From JAJTFW01 sp046330075 (lineage in GTDB: Bacteria > Bacteroidota > Bacteroidia > AKYH767-A > OLB10), in the NCBI GenBank assembly GCA_046330075.1, contig JAXLTL010000005.1, positions 124,001-188,000 on the forward strand: DNA of 64,000 nt, read 5' to 3'. The position numbers and the translations under genes are program-made. The notes beneath the pieces are model-generated. The model ran no database searches, had not been told where the DNA came from, and worked only from the letters and a program-made list of their open reading frames with translations. This document shows, in pieces, positions 63,101-64,000 of the stretch (the first letter of the stretch is position 1; each line of letters starts with the position of its first letter).

Positions 63101-64000
63101 CACCCGGACAATCCTGCATCAGCTTACTGCGGCTAGCCACTACCGTAAGTGCGTCTTCGAGTGAGAATACTCCCGCAATGGTGGCTGCTACAAATTCCCC
63201 GATGCTGTGACCGATCAGGGCTGCCGGTTTTATGCCCCAGCTCATCCAGAGCTGCGCAAGACTGTATCCGATTGTGAAGAGCGCAGGCTGTGTCCAGTAG
63301 GTTTGTTTGAGCAATTGCTCTGCGTCCGCATTTCCTTCTGCGGCGAACATGACTTCACGCAGGTCGCGGCCAAGGAGCGGTTGCAAGTGCGCGGCACATC
63401 GGTCAACGGCTTCTTTGAACACAATCTCATCGCGGTAGAGCACAGCGCCCATACCGATGTACTGTGAACCTTGTCCGGGGAACATAAACACAACGCCATC
63501 AGCAGCCTGTTTCATCTGCAGTCCTGCACTGCGTTTATTATCTCCGCCATTCAGCACGTGGATCATATCGGCCACATCGCTGCCGGTGCCGAACCAGCGG
63601 TGCTGAAAATCGTAGCGTCCTGACTGCAGGGTAAAGCCGGCATCTGCCAGATTCGTCTGCGGATGGGTCTGTAAGAAAGCTGCGAAATCGCGGATACGCT
63701 GCTGTAACGCAGTTTCCGTTTTTGCAGAGAGCTGAATGAGGTGCCTGCTGCGTTCGGGTGAAGGCCGATGTACTTCGGGTGCTTCTTCCAGAATAATATG
63801 TGCATTGGTACCGCCCACACCAAACGAGCTCACGGCTCCGCGGCGGGGAAGCCGGTCTGTATCCCAGGACCGTAGTTTATCGTTCACATAAAATGGTGTC
63901 GACTCGAAACTGATCTGCGGATTGGGTGTGGTATAATGGAGATTCGGAGGTAATGTTTTATGATAGAGTGCGAGTGCGGTTTTGATAAAACCGGCTACTC
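60135..64000 (-). CDS. PKS with KS (partial)-AT-ACP-aminotransferase; N-terminus beyond the window
   Basis: The frame stays open to the right edge, so the start is outside; a GTG at 63887 is internal. Visible domains: end of a ketosynthase (VAGFIKTALALYHKTLPPNL, SSFGVGGTNAHIILEEAP); acyltransferase with GQGSQYIGMG, nucleophile in IGHSIGEFVAA, and HAFHSPMMDP, the HAFH form linked to malonyl-CoA; acyl carrier with ELGLDSLFLT; a Met/Gln/Pro-rich linker of ~110 residues; class III aminotransferase with LCNTGSEAVLGAMR, IIFDEV-like LIFDEVITGF and PLP lysine in YGKVVGGGMPIG. The aminotransferase-ACP arrangement resembles the mycosubtilin/iturin loading system, which puts an amine at the beta-carbon of an acyl chain. 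No KR, DH or ER is seen. Confidence 0.93.
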   Translation of the reverse strand, partial: VAGFIKTALALYHKTLPPNLHYTTPNPQISFESTPFYVNDKLRSWDTDRLPRRGAVSSFGVGGTNAHIILEEAPEVHRPSPERSRHLIQLSAKTETALQQRIRDFAAFLQTHPQTNLADAGFTLQSGRYDFQHRWFGTGSDVADMIHVLNGGDNKRSAGLQMKQAADGVVFMFPGQGSQYIGMGAVLYRDEIVFKEAVDRCAAHLQPLLGRDLREVMFAAEGNADAEQLLKQTYWTQPALFTIGYSLAQLWMSWGIKPAALIGHSIGEFVAATIAGVFSLEDALTVVASRSKLMQDCPGGSMLSVRLPEKEILPLLNSHVSIAAVNGPQLCVVAGPHEEIQKLQRQWESREIMCKPLHTSHAFHSPMMDPVVAPFLKVVEQVKLNAPQIPILSTVDTVWLSDEQAKNPKYWAGHLRATVRFAEGVKALWADKPGHLMLELGPRNTASTLARQQAIDPKTQKAVSSLGDTAVNDAEWTHLLSAIGQLWLNGISIDYNAFYALEQRKHIPLPGYPFEHKEYWLDPPATQPTQHSTQQELQSPQVYWNQTPQAIQPDTITQTDINTTHDNNTNMSHRKERLIKEISEILEEASGMELEGADRNAGFVELGLDSLFLTSIALTLTKKYGAKVTFRQLNEDLSTLNSLAEYFDQQLPAEAASPAPQPAVQQPTMQQPMMQQPMMQQPMMQMPAMPMMQPSQQGGGNNWQWQMAQQMMLMQQQMMMMMTGMAMPQMPQMQPSAPAPSAPAPAPKPAADGGLFVSAEEEKEVKKPFGAVARIEKTQSGQFTSAQQQWLSQFTAAYTAKTAKSKQYTQDHRAHLADPRVVTGFKPHLKELIYQPVVNRSRGSRIWDIDGNEYLDILNGFGSNMFGHNPDFIVKAIEEQLQKGYELGPQHELAGDVAKMICELTHFDRAGLCNTGSEAVLGAMRIARTVTGRSTIISFNGSYHGINDEVIVRGTKKLKPIPAAAGIMADSVKNMLVIDYGTPESLEIIRKHAHEVAAVMVEPVQSRRADFHPKEFLQEVRKITQEAGCLLIFDEVITGFRAMPGGAQEYFGIKADLGTYGKVVGGGMPIGVIAGKKEYMDALDGGFWQYGDASVPEAGVTYFAGTFVRHPFALAAAKASLLHMKEKGRALQETLNRNTAWLANEINTFADKLKTPFHIVHFGSLFKPKYDADLANIDLIYILLRHKGIHVYDGFPCFLTEAHTKEDIEQIARCFKEALLELTEIGFLPGSSSGIKVNGVALPFGMVFDANKPPVPGAMLGKNPDGTPGWFVPDPARPGKYLKLNLN

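Noticed and set aside
63251..63887. GTG at 63887 as the true start of the PKS gene
   Set aside because: The frame continues upstream to the window edge with clear ketosynthase sequence, so the gene starts outside.

Overview
The window comes from a bacterium of the phylum Bacteroidota. Several secreted proteins end in type IX secretion (T9SS) sorting domains. Candidate promoters follow the Bacteroidota pattern TTG-N19-21-TAnnTTTG. The ATP synthase a subunit has the long His-rich N-terminal extension seen in this phylum, and one small protein looks like the HYC_CC_PP family. The class cannot be fixed from the sequence; a Chitinophaga- or Saprospira-like lineage is a guess. I saw no rRNA, tRNA or CRISPR array.

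Layout. 1-4.7 kb: a kelch-repeat secreted protein cut by the left edge and a divergent secreted multidomain protein. 4.7-10.6 kb: F-type ATP synthase operon atpB-E-F-H-A-G on the minus strand, with a four-helix-bundle gene flanked by heptanucleotide arrays between atpA and atpG. 10.9-19.4 kb: a PadR regulator with a membrane protein, a metallo-beta-lactamase-fold protein, an Omp28-like T9SS protein, rluF, and a MarR-SDR-NmrA-F420-like oxidoreductase cluster carrying two identical 18-base near-palindromes. 19.4-27.2 kb: a repeat cluster, a PhoD-type phosphatase, and a two-component locus (response regulator, secreted protein, outer-membrane-like protein, TPR histidine kinase) with a shared palindrome upstream of both transcription units. 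27.6-31.1 kb: pyruvate carboxylase.

31.1-40 kb: an AT-richer accessory island. It holds repeats, at least five separate scraps of Rhs/YD-repeat C-terminal regions, tightly coupled tip/immunity-like gene pairs, orphan lipoproteins and membrane proteins, and an intact IS3-family (IS407-like) element inserted into an Rhs remnant with a 4-bp target duplication. 40.2-45.7 kb: MtfA-like peptidase, LutB-like protein, CpeT-like protein, panC, deoC. 46-49.9 kb: a probable copper-handling operon (HYC_CC_PP-like protein, heavy-metal-binding lipoprotein, thioredoxin-like T9SS protein, small secreted protein, multicopper oxidase). 50-53.4 kb: an unknown GNAT-like protein and a C-terminal processing protease.

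53.5-64 kb: a biosynthetic cluster on the minus strand. A PKS (KS, cut by the window edge, then AT-ACP-aminotransferase) precedes an NRPS (C-A-PCP-TE), a phosphopantetheinyl transferase, a TylF-like methyltransferase and an SGNH-like protein. The order predicts malonyl extension, conversion of the beta-keto group to a beta-amine, condensation with one amino acid (hand-read code resembles glycine) and thioesterase release.
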